Shown here: positions 12,401-25,400 of the stretch, piece by piece
Layout of the letters: every line of letters begins with the position of its first letter
How positions within the stretch are numbered: the first letter of the stretch is position 1
Assembly: GCA_030267565.1 (NCBI GenBank)
Contig: BRXU01000003.1
Span: 7,167,001-7,231,000 of the forward strand
Source of the DNA: Pleodorina starrii
Lineage: Eukaryota; Chlorophyta; Chlorophyceae; Chlamydomonadales; Volvocaceae
Direction of reading: 5' to 3'
Length of the DNA: 64,000 nucleotides
Notes under the pieces: generated by a model
The model's input: the letters and a program-made list of their open reading frames with translations, nothing else
Told to the model about the DNA's origin: nothing
Databases searched by the model: none
Made by a program: the position numbers and the translations under genes

Positions 12401-15400
12401 GTGCAAGTATCCTGAGTACGGTAGTATCCGAGGCGTCTACTGACTGACTGGGCATTTTCCGACCGATCGGGCCCTTGTGGGTACTACTAAAGGTGATTAA
12501 GGTGGATAAAGGTGGATACTACTCTTTGTCCGTGAATGCTGCTGCTGCTGCTGCTGCGTTTCCTCGTTTTTCGCGCGTGTTCCGGGCCCACATAGCCGGT
12601 TACAACCCACCAAGCAAGCCAGCCGCTCACCTGCAGCGCCAGCCCAATGTGCACCGCATCCAGGCGGAAGGGTTTGGTGGTGTCGTCCCGCCACAGGAAG
12701 CGCACCGCCGTCGCCCACTGCAGGCTCAGCAGCAGCACCATCACGTAAGCCAGCGGCTCGCGGTTCTGCTTGCTGCGGGGGGCCGGGGGAGCGGCGGGAG
12801 GCGGAGGCCGAGGCGGGTGAGTGGAGGGAGGGGGGTGGCGGAGGGCAGAGGGGTGGAGGGGCGGAGGGAGTCGGTGGCGGTGTGTGTGGGGGAGGGTTGC
12901 GTTCGCGAGAGACGACGGGGAACGGAGGATTGGAAGAAGAACGAGGGAGACGGCCACACACCGCCCCCTCCTCTGATACGGACGACGCTCCATCCTCCAC
13001 CCCATTCTTCCATACATAGACAAACCACACACACACACACAAGTAATCAACGCGCACACAGCTTTGCTACCACCACCGCCGCTGCTCACCTGTAGTACTG
13101 CGACGGCCACCTGTTGATGTCCGCCTGCAGCTCCACCAACGTGTACGACGCAACGCCCGCCGCCGGCAGGCCCGCCGCCGCCGCCGCGGCGGCGGCGCCG
13201 CCGCCCGACGGCCCCGCCGCCGCGCCTCCGCCTCCGCCGACCAGCGCCAGGCGCGCCCACATAAAGTCCTCGATCGTGGAAAGGATGGGGGGCAGGCCGG
13301 CGGCCTGCAGCGCCGCGCTCAGAGAGTCCACTGCGCGGGCGTCCCCCGCCAGCACCGCGCACACGAGTGCCTGGTAGGGCGCCCGGGCGCTGTGGCGGAG
13401 ACCGTTCTTGTCGCGCAGCAGCCGCTCGGCCTCGCGCGAGAGCGCCACGGCGAACCTGCCACAAACGACGCGACGCGGACCCGACGCGACGCGACGCGGC
13501 GACCGCCAGATGCGTGTTTATGTGTGTGTGTGTGTTTGCGTGGGGTAAGAAGAAAGATACCACAGCGAAGGAACGGAGACGGCGGGGGTGTTGAGGGATC
13601 AAAATATCGCCCAAATACGGCCCAAAGAGCTTGCAAGCTGAGGTGTTGAGGAGGTACCCGACATATAAGAGGAGGTACCCGACATATAAGGATGCGACCG
13701 TGGGTGCGGAGAAGGGCGTTTGCGATGGGGTTGGTGAGGTGCCCTCCTTGCCAGGCACACCCATTCCCTGACACGGAGACAGCGGTTGGCAATGACCCTA
13801 AGGCCGTCATGCAGAGGCCGCCGCAGTCCGACAGTCCCCTTCCGATATGTCTTTACCGGAGCATTGGATACCTGGTACGAACCGGTGTGCAGACCGGGTT
13901 GGGGGTTTGCAGCGCTCGCTCGTTTACTCGCGATTACTTCACGCCCGCCCCCTCTCCACAGCCCTCACCTCTCCGACAGCCTGCAGCCGTTGGCCGTCCA
14001 CTCCTCCACCAGTGGCCTCATGCTGGCGCCCACGCCCGCCCCCATGCCCATGCCCACGCCCACGCCGCCCCCGCGGCCGCCCGTCGTGAGGAGCAGCAGG
14101 TCGCCGCAGCGCTCGGCGATGCGCGCCGCCGCCTTGTCGTAGCCGGAGCGCAGGCAGTAAAAGAGCTGGATCCAGGAGGTGTCCATGCCGTTGGGGGCGG
14201 CGAAATCCAGCGGGCCGCGGTCGCGGAACTTGACCTGCGTGGACGCCCGAGGCGGAGGCGGGTTGTCAGAGTGCAATGCGGAATCAATAGGTACTGGTCG
14301 CAGAGCTACCAGGCGCCAAGATACCACTGCAAAGCAACGGGAGCGTGGAGGCGCGATACCGTGTGTGCCATACACACGCACACACACACGCCGACGGTTT
14401 ATCCAGTAAGACGGGTAACGCCCAACGCACGCGCGTGCGATCCCCGGATGTCCTTCCCGCGGCCCCAGTGCGGCCCGGCCCGCCCAGCCATTACCTCCTC
14501 ATCGCCTTTCGGGGTATTACGATTGTCCTTTATTCCCGTTCCCCTCTTCCACAACGCCTGTCAGCATCCTGGCAGCTTCTGCCTCTTTGGACTGTTACGC
14601 CCTACCCCAGTCACCTGCCCGCCCCCTCCCGCCGACGCCGCACCGCGCGCCGCGCCCCCTCGCCTACTCACCTGCACATACGCCTGTACGTCCCGCAGCG
14701 AGTCCGGGTCGGGGCCCCGCTCCGCCACCAGCTTGTACCGCGTAATGGTGGCCCGCATGTGCCGCTGGTGGCCCTCCTCCAGGTGCTTCCGGGCGCCAGC
14801 CACCAGCGCGTCAACGTACCGCTGACCGCCGCCGCCTGCAGAGGGCGTCACGTTGCGCCGCCGGGCCTCCCCCAGCACGCTGGCCAGAAGGCCCCAGATG
14901 GACGACATGGGGAAGTCCTGGCCCGCAGGCTTGTCCTCGTACTTCTGCATAGGCCGGAGAGTGGGAGACCGGGGGCGGACCGGGGGGAGTGAGAAAACAA
15001 AAAACAAGGCACCGCAGGAAAGGGACGGAGGGTGGGAGACCGAGGCCGGACCGGGGAGTTAGTAAGGGCGCAATGCGGGATTACTGATACCGGTAGACGA
15101 TCAGGAGAGAGCAACGGAACACGGCTGGGCGAGTGCTGTCGCCTACGGCGAGTGCGCCCTGCTTTACCTCGCACGCCTCCTTGAAGCCCCTCACGACGTC
15201 CAGCCCCGCCGGTCCGCCCGCGTGGCTGCCCGCCGCCACCGCCATCTTCTTGACCAGCTCCACATAGGCCGCCTCCTTGGGGGACAGCCGCAGGGCCTGG
15301 GAAGAAAACACCTGGCCGCCGTCGCCTGCGCGGCGAGATGGGGGGCGGGGGAGGAGCCGCGAGAGCGCAGAGGTGTGCGCAACATCAGCGCTCGCCCGCA

Positions 15401-17224
15401 GGACTGCAGCGCGGCCTTGCTGACGGACACGTAGTAATGCTTGCAGACATGTCACGTGTCACAAGTGATAGCAGCCCTGCTTACGGTATAGGCCAAGTGT
15501 TAGTCCTACGCTGCAGCACCAGAATCCTATGTAAGAGGACGGACGAAGCCGCACGACAGCCGCACACATGTCATCTCGTCATCATGTGGCACTGACGTTT
15601 CGACACGCCGCATACAAACGGGAGCATAAACCACCGCGTTTGCGCAGCTTCTTTCCGGGGCCGGCGCGCGCCCCCGCGTGCGCACGCCGACCCTACCCGA
15701 CCCACCGGTTCCGCTTCGCCCGATCAACGGCTGTGGGCCGCCCGGCGTGCCGCTTGGCGCAATGAGTCCGAACAGGCGGCGCTTATTGGCCGCCCAGTCC
15801 CGGGACATGCACTGCTCCATGTACGCCTCGAACGAGGCGACCGACTCTTGCTGGGCCTCCTGCAGGCCGGAATGCGGGGCCGCATGGGGTGGTGGTGGTG
15901 GTGTAAAAGTGCAATGCAAAGTTGGTACCGCATGGAGAGGTGTGGTGTGCTGGTGGGAGGGCGTCGGGCGTGATGGTGAGCTGGTGCAGGGGTCGTTTCG
16001 TGATCGAGTTCCCGGACTGGAACACACTTATGCGACGATCAAGAAACCATGGCCACCGCCCATGCACTGCCAGCTTTCCCGGGGGATATCTAAGCCGGTT
16101 CAGTCAAGACTTGATGTCAGGCAAGACTTGATGTGACAGACGTGCCCGATTCCCTCCGTTCTCCCACGTCCCCAAAGCCTCCAACCCAGTACCAATGTCT
16201 CATTGCACCCTAACAAACCCCCTAGCCAGCCAGCCAGGTAGGTAGGTAGGCGATTCGGTACCTGTATGGCCGCCAGCAGCGTGGCCTCCTCCACCTGCTG
16301 CAGGTACTCCTCCACGCTGCTCGTCTCCGCGTGGAACACGTCCTCGATGGTGGGCACAATCTCCAGGCCCACCACCTCGGACGTCAGCCTGACGGTGCAA
16401 AGGCGGGCGGGGATGGAGCAGGTGGGGACGGAGGGCCATGCGGTCAGCGACTGCTAAGGGATTTGCAGGCCAGGGCAGAGGGCACAACCCGAGTGCTGGC
16501 TCCGGGTGCTCCGGCACCGGATGGGTGCAGAATATCCGGATGTGGGCGAGGGAGCGAGGGGGTAAGGAGCGGGGTGGGGGTGATGGCATGGCTGTCGGCT
16601 CGCTGAAGGTTGGGACCGAGAGCGTGCGTTGACCGTGCGACATACTGGCATCAGCATTGCATGTGCTTCCACGTTACAGCGATGCCAGATCCTCAAGCTT
16701 CAAGACTGTAATTTGCGTGCTAATTAGAACGCCCGGGGGGGGGAGCTGAGCACGGAAGTCGGGAGTATGTGACGATAGGGGGGTCCGGGAAGAAACAGCC
16801 GGGAGAGGAGGAGGTCCGGGACATAGCCCGTTTTGGGCGGCACACCGCCCAGAGGTGCCGGCTGCCCACCTGCTAGCATCGAAACCTTGCTGTGCAAGCA
16901 AACGTGTCGCTGCTGCTTGTTCCGCCGGGCCCCGGTACCGGTTGGTCCGCGAGCGCAGCGCGTCGGCATACTGCTGGAGCTGCGGCAAGCTACGCTCCAC
17001 CCGCGGCACATTGTTTAAATCCTGTTTACGGCCCAGAGAACGATGGTCGGCTTCAAAATAGAGTACAACCAAAACCGAAAGCCGCCAAGCATGGAGAAGA
17101 TCGGTAGCGACAGATAGTGGCTAGGGCGCGTGCAGGCGACTCTATACCGAGGACATGAGCGCACCTGGCCCACTAGGTCTGCAGATTGCTGCAACAAAGT
17201 ATTCCAGTCGGCCGCTCCGGACAT
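9481..17224 (-). CDS. NUP93: Nucleoporin Nup93/Nic96 family, complete, 16 exons
   Basis: Exons (minus): 17224-17165, 17021-16870, 16388-16262, 15859-15706, 15325-15168, 14944-14672, 14234-13969, 13455-13090, 12772-12631, 12201-12135, 11947-11634, 11267-11123, 10832-10588, 10196-10086, 9892-9755, 9525-9481. The total is 2763 nt, 920 residues, with every phase closing. Intron 14 has a GC donor (CTGCAG/GCAAGG). The N-terminus (DWNTLLQQSADL), a coiled segment with EEYLQQVEEATLLAAIQ, and the helical repeats (SWIQLFYCLRSGYDKAA, PYQALVCAVLAGD, EEAVELYLAADRPVAALSLI, ELPFIPTERSRLDLC) fit the Nic96/Nup93 alpha-solenoid, a scaffold subunit of the inner ring of the nuclear pore complex. Vertebrate Nup93 is about 820 residues; the extra length here is Ala/Gly-rich insertions. 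It is transcribed divergently from the TXNDC9-like gene. The family call is strong; the boundaries of exons 4 and 5 rest on phase matching. Confidence 0.9.
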
Positions 17225-17696
17225 TTGCAAGGAAGGCCGCCCAAGCCAGTTAGACTGTTATAACGTGTTATGATCCATGCATACTAGGATAGTAGTGCTA
17301 GATGTGAAGCTTTGGGACCAAGTTTTGCATTCAACAATTTTGGCGGGTTGGTTTGCACGGCAGCTGCTCAAGGCCTGTAACTCACCGCAGCTCACTGTCA
17401 TTCAATTTATCATAGCAAATTGTAGTCTCTACATACACTATCAGACGTCCACACTTGCGTCTGCGTAGTCCCCAGTCGGCTTATCATAATTGGGCAGTAT
17501 TCGTAACATCGCTGAAGCTTGCATTCGAGCCAACATCAGTGTCCCGACCTACTGCCACATGTACTGTCTGGTGACAAATTAGCGAACTTGTCGTCTGGCG
17601 TTGCGAATCATTTACCTTGTATCTCGGGCCGCGCCTTCCGGCCTTGTCACTCGTGCATCGCTTAGAGAGCTCCGGCGTTGACGACTACACATAGCC
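17225..17696. promoter_or_regulatory. Divergent intergenic region between Nup93 and TXNDC9-like genes
   Basis: These 472 bp separate two start codons pointing away from each other, so both promoters and both 5' leaders must lie here. The stretch is clearly less GC-rich than the flanking genes. No TATA box or specific operator can be assigned by eye. Confidence 0.7.
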
Positions 17697-18422
17697 ATGT
17701 CAGATAAGCCTTTCGCGGCAGAAGCCGCGCAGTTTGGGCAGGCAATGAACGCCATCAATTACGGGGAGGTGGTCAAGGCAGCAGTGCGCGACTACAAGAA
17801 GGAGGTGCTGGATAAGCAGGGGCAGGAGGTGAAAGCCTCTCATCAGCTAGTTGCCATGGATGACTTGATGGAAGACGAGGAGCTACAGAAATTGCACGAG
17901 GAGCGCATCGCCCGCCTCAAGGCGGAGCGCGAGAAGCGCAACCAGCAGGCGCAGAAGGGCCACGGCACGTACTCGGAGATCACGGAAGGGGACTTCTTGG
18001 AAATCGTCACGCAGACGGACTTAGTCGTGTGTCACTTTTTCCATCGAGAGTTCGAGCGCTGCAAGATCATGGACAAGCACCTGCAAACGCTCGCACACAA
18101 ATACTTCAACACGCGGTTCATCAAGCTTTCGGCGCCGGACTCGCCTTTCTTCACGGTCAAGCTGAACATCAAGATGCTGCCGTGCATCATCGGCTTTAAG
18201 CAGGGCGTTGCGGTGGGGCGCGTGACGGGCTTTGAGGGGCTCGGCGGACGAGACGACTTTCCAACCGAGTTGCTGGAGGACCAGCTCTTGCTCATGGGGA
18301 TAATCGAGCTGCCGGAGAGGGACCGTGACGACGAGGACCGCATGGATGGGCCGGGGAAGAGCGTGCGCAAGAGCGTGCACTACAGCAAAACCGCCAGCGA
18401 CGAGGACAGCGACTTTGACTGA
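17697..18422 (+). CDS. TXNDC9: TXNDC9 / phosducin-like protein 3 homologue, intronless
   Basis: A single 241-residue open frame. Residues 1-85 are a charged helical segment (EELQKLHEERIARLKAERE), followed by a thioredoxin-like fold: VVCHFFHREFERCKIMDKHL holds the single active-site-region cysteine pattern typical of TXNDC9, then FIKLSAPDSPFFTVKL and IKMLPCIIGFKQGVAVGRVT. The C-terminus ends in an acidic DEDSDFD tail, as in the family. TXNDC9/PhLP3 proteins are cytosolic co-factors of the CCT/TRiC chaperonin that help actin and tubulin folding; this role is known for the family and inferred here. Length fits the family (about 226 residues in mammals). It is unusual in the window in lacking introns while all other housekeeping genes have many. 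The start is the first Met, about 470 bp from the divergent Nup93 start. Confidence 0.93.
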   Translation: MSDKPFAAEAAQFGQAMNAINYGEVVKAAVRDYKKEVLDKQGQEVKASHQLVAMDDLMEDEELQKLHEERIARLKAEREKRNQQAQKGHGTYSEITEGDFLEIVTQTDLVVCHFFHREFERCKIMDKHLQTLAHKYFNTRFIKLSAPDSPFFTVKLNIKMLPCIIGFKQGVAVGRVTGFEGLGGRDDFPTELLEDQLLLMGIIELPERDRDDEDRMDGPGKSVRKSVHYSKTASDEDSDFD

Positions 18423-18842
18423 GCTGCTTTGTGTAGGTTTGTATTGGTCGGACGTGCGGGAAATGTGATGGTGACCGGTGTGACCCATGGGACGGGACGG
18501 GGCCCTTCCAGAGGCCGACCCACATGGCACGATTGTTCGCACCCATTTAATTTTCATGACTCTTGGGAAGTAAATGTGTAGAGTGAGACATGTTTGTGCG
18601 GTATCTTGTCCGTGCGGGACAGGGTGTGCTATGACATAACTTGGATGCGACCTGCGATGTGGATAGACGCCGAGGTGATGCACGCCTCGAAACGATGCTT
18701 ACTGTGTGCGTGTGTTCGAAGAACCAGTAGAGCATTACACATGACACGCTATTGCAGCCGGGAAAGGATTTCCGGCTGCGAGAGGTGTATAGGTAGGGTG
18801 TGGCTCGGCCCTGACCCCTGAGCCGTCGGTACGTTGACCAGC
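18423..18842. other. Convergent intergenic region
   Basis: This 420-bp spacer lies between two stop codons facing each other (TXNDC9-like, plus; small unknown gene, minus) and must hold both 3' untranslated regions. No clear polyadenylation signal or hairpin terminator was identified. Confidence 0.6.
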
Positions 18843-20582
18843 CTAGTCGAACCCGGAGTAGATGCCGAACTCTCGGGCTTGCCGCTTAGACTCCTCTACG
18901 TAGTTTTTCCCCCTCGACGACTGCCCCGCGTCGCGTTTTCGCTTTTCCTGCATTCGGAGGACGTCACGGGGCGTGCGAGCACACGGGGCGATGCTTAGCG
19001 AGGCCCCGTGTCCATGAAGGGGCTCAAGTAGAGGGCTCAAGTAGAGGAGCCGCGGTGAATGTGTATGGCACATACACGGGGCGCGCAGGGGTGTATACAT
19101 GCAGAGATGCCGACCATTTGTTCAGCCGTGGAAGAATGTGCCAAGGTGCATAGGGAGAATCAAGTAGACGCAAGGCTGGCAGGCAGACAGCAATCGGACA
19201 GGAATGGGCCGCTATTTTGCAGTGCAACGTTGCGATGCCTCGCCGGCTATCAGGAGCGTGTGAAGAAGATGTATTCGTTTAATAACGGCTATGTTGGTTG
19301 TTGACGACATCCGTCCCGATCCCGCAACCCTCGTTCTTCCACACCGCGTATCACCGCCGTCGTCTGCTACGGTGCCCGTCTTGCCTTTTGGTTATAGGAC
19401 AGCGCCTTGTCCTTGGGCCCCGAGCGCTCGGCCTGCTGCTGCCTGGCCTCGAGGCGCTCCTGCCGGGCCTCCTCGCGAAGCCGGGCGGCGTGCTGCATGG
19501 CCTTGATGGAGTGCAGCGCACTCTCCTCCACCGCCTTCGTCACGGCCTCGCGAGTGGCGGCCCGGTCCTGCAGCGCGGGCGCGAGCGCACACAAGCGGGC
19601 GTGGGTCGAGAAGAGGCTGTGGGTTGATGGCTGCGTAGGCAAAGTCGCAGCCAATCTAGTCCGAGCTTTGGTGCTGGATACTACGCACTGTTGGTCCTCG
19701 TTGGACGTGCAGTTCGCTTAATAACAGCAGCAGCAGCAATCTGACCGGCCCCCCTCCATTTGTTCACTTCGCCGCGCAAAATGGCGCACCCTCCAAGATG
19801 GTGCCTCCGCCTGCGTAAGGGCCGTGGATGTACGGCCGCAACGGCCCGCTTGGCCCCGTCCATTGCAACCGGGGTTTCGTGTTCGGCGTTACACCAGGGC
19901 TCATGGCGGCGCTGGTGGCAGCACCAAGTACCGTACGTCTCCCCAGCCGCACATGCCGGCCCGTGTTAACTGAGGCACCATCTCATCTGGAGCGACTTGG
20001 CCCCGACGCGCAGATAGCGCAAAGCCGTGGCTGGCTGGCCTCGTGGTCTGCCACACGCACGATACCCTCTCCTGTACAACAACCCTCTCAGTAACACAAG
20101 GCCGTACCTCGCCGTCATCGTCGCCCTCCTGCTGCTTAGCCGCTCGACCACTGGACCTGGATTGGGTAAGCGGGGTATGGCTCGGTGCGCGGCCGCCGTC
20201 AAAGGGGCTGGGGTCCCTTGCCTGGCTTCCCACGTGCAGTTGGGAGGGCTTGGATACGAATGGTCAACGGCCCGCAACGACCTTGCCGAGCATAGTTCAA
20301 GGGGTTTGCCAGTTTCGCAATCGTGGAGCCCGCGCACCAGTTCCAGTTTTGGGGTTCCTGCTCGGCGGGTGGCTTGACCAGGAGGACGCTGGGGCCGCTC
20401 TTGTAGCCAGCCCTCTCCAAATCCTCCACACTCAGAGCTGGCTTCTTTTTCGGAACTTTGACGTCCTCTTGGTCGCTTCCCGAGCTGCTGGGCGCGTCCG
20501 TGTCCGAGTCCGACTCGTCCGCGTCGCCGAGAGGCAAGCCCATGAATTTATCCGACTTAGGCTTTACTGTATGCTTTGACAT
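18843..20582 (-). CDS. Small charged protein of unknown function, four exons
   Basis: Exons (minus): 20582-20338, 20156-20108, 19567-19385, 18947-18843; 582 nt, 193 residues, all phases close. Intron 3 has a GC donor (CAAAAG/GCAAGA). The N-terminus is Ser/Asp-rich (DADESDSDTD) with a basic KVPKKKPALS patch. The middle has GYKSGPSVLLVKPP, then a long charged helix likely to form a coiled coil (EEARQERLEARQQQAE). The last exon encodes EKRKRDAGQSSRGKNY followed by VEESKRQAREFGIYSGFD. This C-terminal block looks like a conserved eukaryotic motif, but I cannot name the family with confidence. A nuclear location is plausible from the basic clusters; that is inference. Confidence 0.7.
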
Positions 20583-22400
20583 TGTTTGGTTAAATTCCCT
20601 ACGAGTGTGGGAATTAACTAAGTTGCCAAAGAAATTTGTCTTAAAGGCGCCCAAGCAGGTGAGATGCCGAAAATTTTGTAAGAAGCAATTAATATTATTG
20701 TAGTTAATTTCAGCTTGCGCCAATTGACGTATACAGGAATGCGGCCGCTGAGTAAGCTGGCAACATGTCTCGGTTGACGGTTAAATAGTGACTAGTACGG
20801 CAGTTGGCGTCGCCTGAAGTTACCGTTACGACGCAAGCGTGGTGTATATATAGGTCGCCCGACCACAGAGACATGCCCTGCGCCCTCCTGAAATCCTGTT
20901 GCCTCGGAAAACACGGCAGCTTCTGAGGTTCCGGCAGCGACCCGGCGACAGGTAGGGCCGCACAGGCGGAGGAGCAGGACGTTTGCTAACAGCTTCGAAA
21001 GTCTCAGTGTCCTCCTGGCGTGCTTATGGAGGCTATCACTGTGAAGAAGAATGCTGTCCTGGGCCCAGCAGACGTCCACATTATTGACAGTGGTGTCGGT
21101 GGGGGCGTTGTTGTGGTTGTGGTTGTTACAGTGGGCTCTCGACCCGTGAGAGAGTAAAGCCAGATGGCCAGGTGGCCTTGCACTGCTGTAGCGAAGACGA
21201 TAAGGGCAAACGTACCCACGGAACAAACAGCACGAGAATTACCCAGATTGGGACGAGCCGAACCCGGGGCGAAGATTCAGAACTCCACGGCCTCGAGGGA
21301 ATCAGCCATGGGGCTGTCCCAATGGGCGACGAGCCCCGGGCCCCCACAAGTATCCAATAGGCGCACCAACAGACCAGACAGCAACTCGCGGGCTGCAACT
21401 GGGTGAGCCCTGCGCCCTAGTGGAGCATTAGTAGTAGTAGTCGTTACACGGGGCTCCAGGCCGCCGGAGGGGTAGGTCCGGCGGGCCATCAGGCCTGGCA
21501 GCTGGCACTGCCCGAAAGACTCTGTGTGCGGCCCGTCCGGGTCTCCCCTCCGCCCTCCCTCGAGTGGTCGTGGTGTCACCCTGGGGCCCTGCGAGCTGGC
21601 CGCTGAACTCGACAGCAGACAGTCCCCGTATGTAATTGCATTTCTGGCTGTCGCGCTTAAAGTGTCCCGAAATACGGTGTCTTTGGGCTCTGGCGGCTCT
21701 GGCGGCTCTGGCCGGAGAGCACCGCCGGTGCTGGATGTGGTTGATTCGTGGGGCAAAAAGAAGATACCGCAGCGGAGACGGAGACGGCGTTAGCGAGCGG
21801 ACCCGGAACCCAGTAATACTTATCGAACATACCTGTAACCTTGGGTATTGGGGGGCAAGTCGGCGTTGGCGGCTGCGGCGTGTTTACAGTGCGTGGTCAA
21901 GGCGAAGTTGCCATGCCGCCAGGCTCGCTCCTCGGCCCGAGGCCCGTGTCCTCCTCATTCATGGCGCAGAGGTTGATGCTTGCTTGCCGCTCTTACGGCT
22001 CTTACGGACTCGCCTGTCTGGGTCGGCTGTCCTCCGGACGCTAGCTTGGATGCACTGTTTGGGTCGCTGCTTGCTTTCGGCGTCTGCCGTTGAAGTCTTG
22101 CGCCTTCCCGCGCCGTCCTCCCAGTAATTAGTTCTCACCAAGGCAACCAACATTAATATTATTATTATATTGGCGGGAATGAAGACTGTTGTCAGTCCAT
22201 TTGGCTGGGCGGGTGCCAGGCACCGGTAACGTTACCAGAATTGCGACTTGCGTCGGCTGCAGACACGCCTCACGACCGTTGTTCTCGTTGACATGTGTAA
22301 TTGTGTGTACGACGGATGCCCCCAACCGAAAGCACAAATACCATACATACGGCACTACCCCCCACGCAAAACTACCAGATCTAAGCTAGATATCGTACAC
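20583..22400. other. Intergenic, no supported gene
   Basis: This region lies between the start of the small minus-strand gene and the start of the first RING-CH gene, so it should contain two divergent promoters. Frames on both strands are short or Pro/Ser/Gly-rich without recognisable motifs. A short AT-rich patch (ATTAATATTATTATTATATT) lies at about 22150. Confidence 0.5.
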
Positions 22401-25400
22401 ATGGAAGCTTCCACTGGCGGCAGTCAGCGCGGCCAGCACCCCGGCTGCCCCGGGCAGCACGAGGAGCCCGAGAGCGAGCCGGGGCCCGAGGATCACTGCT
22501 GGATTTGCTTTTGCGGCAGCTCCCCCGGAAAGCCGATTGAGAAGCTGTGCGCCTGCCCCGACAGGTTCTTGCACCGCGTTTGCATTGCGCGCTGGCAGGT
22601 CGGTTGCGATGCGGACCTTTCGGCTCGAGCTGCTCGAACTGCTCGACCCTAGACCACGACATACATAACTTTGCCACAAGCGCCGCGCCGCCCCGATCAA
22701 TAATGCACGTCATTTACGATTATTCTGATTGATTGTTCTTCATTTGTTCCCTTGCCGCAGCTGCGATCCGCCGGCCGAAGGTGAGTCGCGTCTCGCGTGC
22801 ACGTGCGTGGCGGTTGGCGCAAGTCGGCGCCAACAGCCGGCAACCTGCCCAGCGCTACCTACCATTTCGCTGACGACAGCGCACGCACCAATGACAACAT
22901 TCTATCTCAGCTTAACAATTATTCTTTTTTTGCAGCGAGGAGCACTGGTGCAGGTTCTGCTCTCAGGTAACTGTCAAACAGGGTCAAACTGTCTCCTGGG
23001 TTGAGACAAAGCCATCAGCTGCCGTCGAGTGCCTGCCAACATGCGAGCACCCTTGCCGTACCCTTCCTTGCCGTACCCTTACTACACATGTCGTGCACAA
23101 ACGCACTTCAGGGCCAAGCTGTAGCTTCTTGACTGTCCTGCTCAGCTGCCTCCCTATCCGGCAGAATGTGCAGCGTCGGTTCTTGTTCTTGGGTTCTGGC
23201 CCCGCCGGTATTCGACTCGATATGCAAACCCGTGCCCATATCCCAGCTCCCGAGCCGCACCCTGCCGCACCCTGCCGCACCTTTTGATTGGTTGCTTCGC
23301 TCACTCGCCCTGCTCGTGTTCGTTTCTCCTTGCATGGATGGACCCTTACGGGCTGTTTCGCAGTGAGCGCCTGACGATGCCGTGTTCTGCTGTTGCCCTC
23401 TCCACACGCAGGGGTACCCGCCCTGGGATAGCACGCTGACGCCGCCGCACCTGCAGCAGGTCACCGCGACCGTGCAGGTCTGCGTGCGGGTCGTCTTGGA
23501 TGACCAGGTGAGGCCCTGTGGCTGGACAGGGTGGGAAAGGGGGTGGGGTTGGCTAAGGCAGGCGCCAGGGGGAGGTCCTGTGGGAGGCGAGTACCCGGCT
23601 GGTTCCCCGCCGCCCCACCGCCCCAACGCTCCCCCTCGACGCTCGTGCTAGTTCGCGCCACCATACTGAAACCCCCGTATACTCAAGTCTGGCTAATAAT
23701 GTTGCACCTTGGTTGATTGCCTGCGGATAACGAAGCACCGTACATGCGCTGATCGCCGCCGCCGCCGCCACCTCTCCCTCCCCGTGCTTATTTCCCGCAC
23801 CGCAGACGTACCGCGTGCCCCTGCGGCAGGGTCCCGAGGGTAGGGAGGAGTTCCAGCAGCTCATGAAGGCGCTGCACGGCATCCCGCCCGAGAGCGAGGA
23901 GAGCCTCCAGGTCTGCGGACGGGCCGCCGATAGGGCTGCGGAACAAGGGAATCGATCTGGGGTTCGGCTCTGGAGCCGCGCCGTAGCGTACTGTAGCAAC
24001 CAACACGGTCGGGTGTTGTGCCGCCGCACGCGCGCAACCGTCCAGCAGGGTCGATCCGGCTGCAACGCTGCTTCACTCGTCAGTGGTCACTACCCAATAT
24101 CATATCGGATGACCCGGGGTCAGACCCGTGGTGGTGGCAATGACCCATCAGCAACGCAGACTCACTGACTCAGCGGCGGCTGCACGGGGACAGCAGCAAG
24201 AGCATCGCCGCGCGCCTAGGAGATAGGACAGCCAATCAGCCATGCAAGTGCAGAGGGGCAGGCCACAACTTGCATGGCGCATACTGGCATACACCCACCT
24301 ACACCTTGCGAACGCGGTTATGCAATACCGTATGCCGACCGCGGCCGTTGTGTGCAATAGGGCGAGTCTGCCGCCGCTGGCTTCTCGCTCGCAGCAAACT
24401 CGGCTCTCTTCCCGTGCGCTGATCCGGATGTTGTATGTGTACGACTGCATGTACGACTGCATGTACGACTGCATGTACGACTGCCTGCCCCCCTTACCTG
24501 GGCACCACTGCGCAGTTCTCCTTCAAGTGCCCGTCGCCGGACGGCAGTAAGTACACGCGGTTGAGCGCGCTGGGAGACAGAATGGGTCGCTCGTCTGTCG
24601 GCTCGGCTTGGCGGTCGAGGTCGCGCCGGCCGAAAGGGTTTAGAGTTTTCGGGTTTTAGGGTTTCCATGCATAGGATCCAGGATGCAGGATGCATCTATC
24701 GATGACATACGGGATGCAGCGCATTATGCTTTTTGGGTGTGCGCGGCGACGTGGCGCAGACACGCGATCTACCAGGTGTTGTGGAGAGTCTGGAGACTAC
24801 TGTGCTTGTCGCGCCGGCTGTGCTTCCCCGGTGGTTTCGGGGCGGGCTTGCGCGCCTGTGGTACAGGCGACCGGGCAACCTCGCCGCTGGGCGGCTGCTG
24901 CTGCTGTGCACAGCCCACCCCTGCCTACCTGCCAACTAACCCAGCTGTCGCCCATCGCACCCGCATTACACACAACAACGCATCTCCACCGTCCATCCCG
25001 GCGGCCACCCCCGACCCCGTCGCCGTCGTGCATTGCGCACACGTCGTGCATGGCTTGGCTCTCTAACGCCGGTGTGACGTGTGCGGCGCGCAGGCGGCCC
25101 GGTGGAGCTTCAGGGCATGGAGGCCTTCGATGCCGCCATGTACTGCGCCCGCGTCGCTGCGGCCAGGAGGTACATGGATCAGGGCCTGGGCTTCGAGGAG
25201 GCGGCCGACGTGCCGGAGGCGCAGGAGGCGGCGTTCGACGTGCCGGAGGCGCAGGAGGCGGCGTTCGACGTGCCGGAGGCGCGGGAGGCGGCGTTCGACG
25301 TGCCGGAGGCGCGGGAGGCGTTCGACGAGCCGGAGGCGCGGGAGGCGTTCGACGTGCCGGAGGCGCGGGAGGAGGCGTTCGACGTGCCGGAGGCGCGGGA

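Noticed and set aside
10544..12406. 620-codon minus-strand open frame
   Set aside because: It runs through three Nup93 exons in the wrong phase and across GC-rich introns; its composition (Arg/Pro/Gly) is typical of shadow frames.
13548..13600. Similarity between this stretch and 21757-21795 (AAGAAGATACC...GGAGACGGAGACGG)
   Set aside because: Only about 35 bp of loose match in purine-rich DNA; not enough to call a dispersed repeat.
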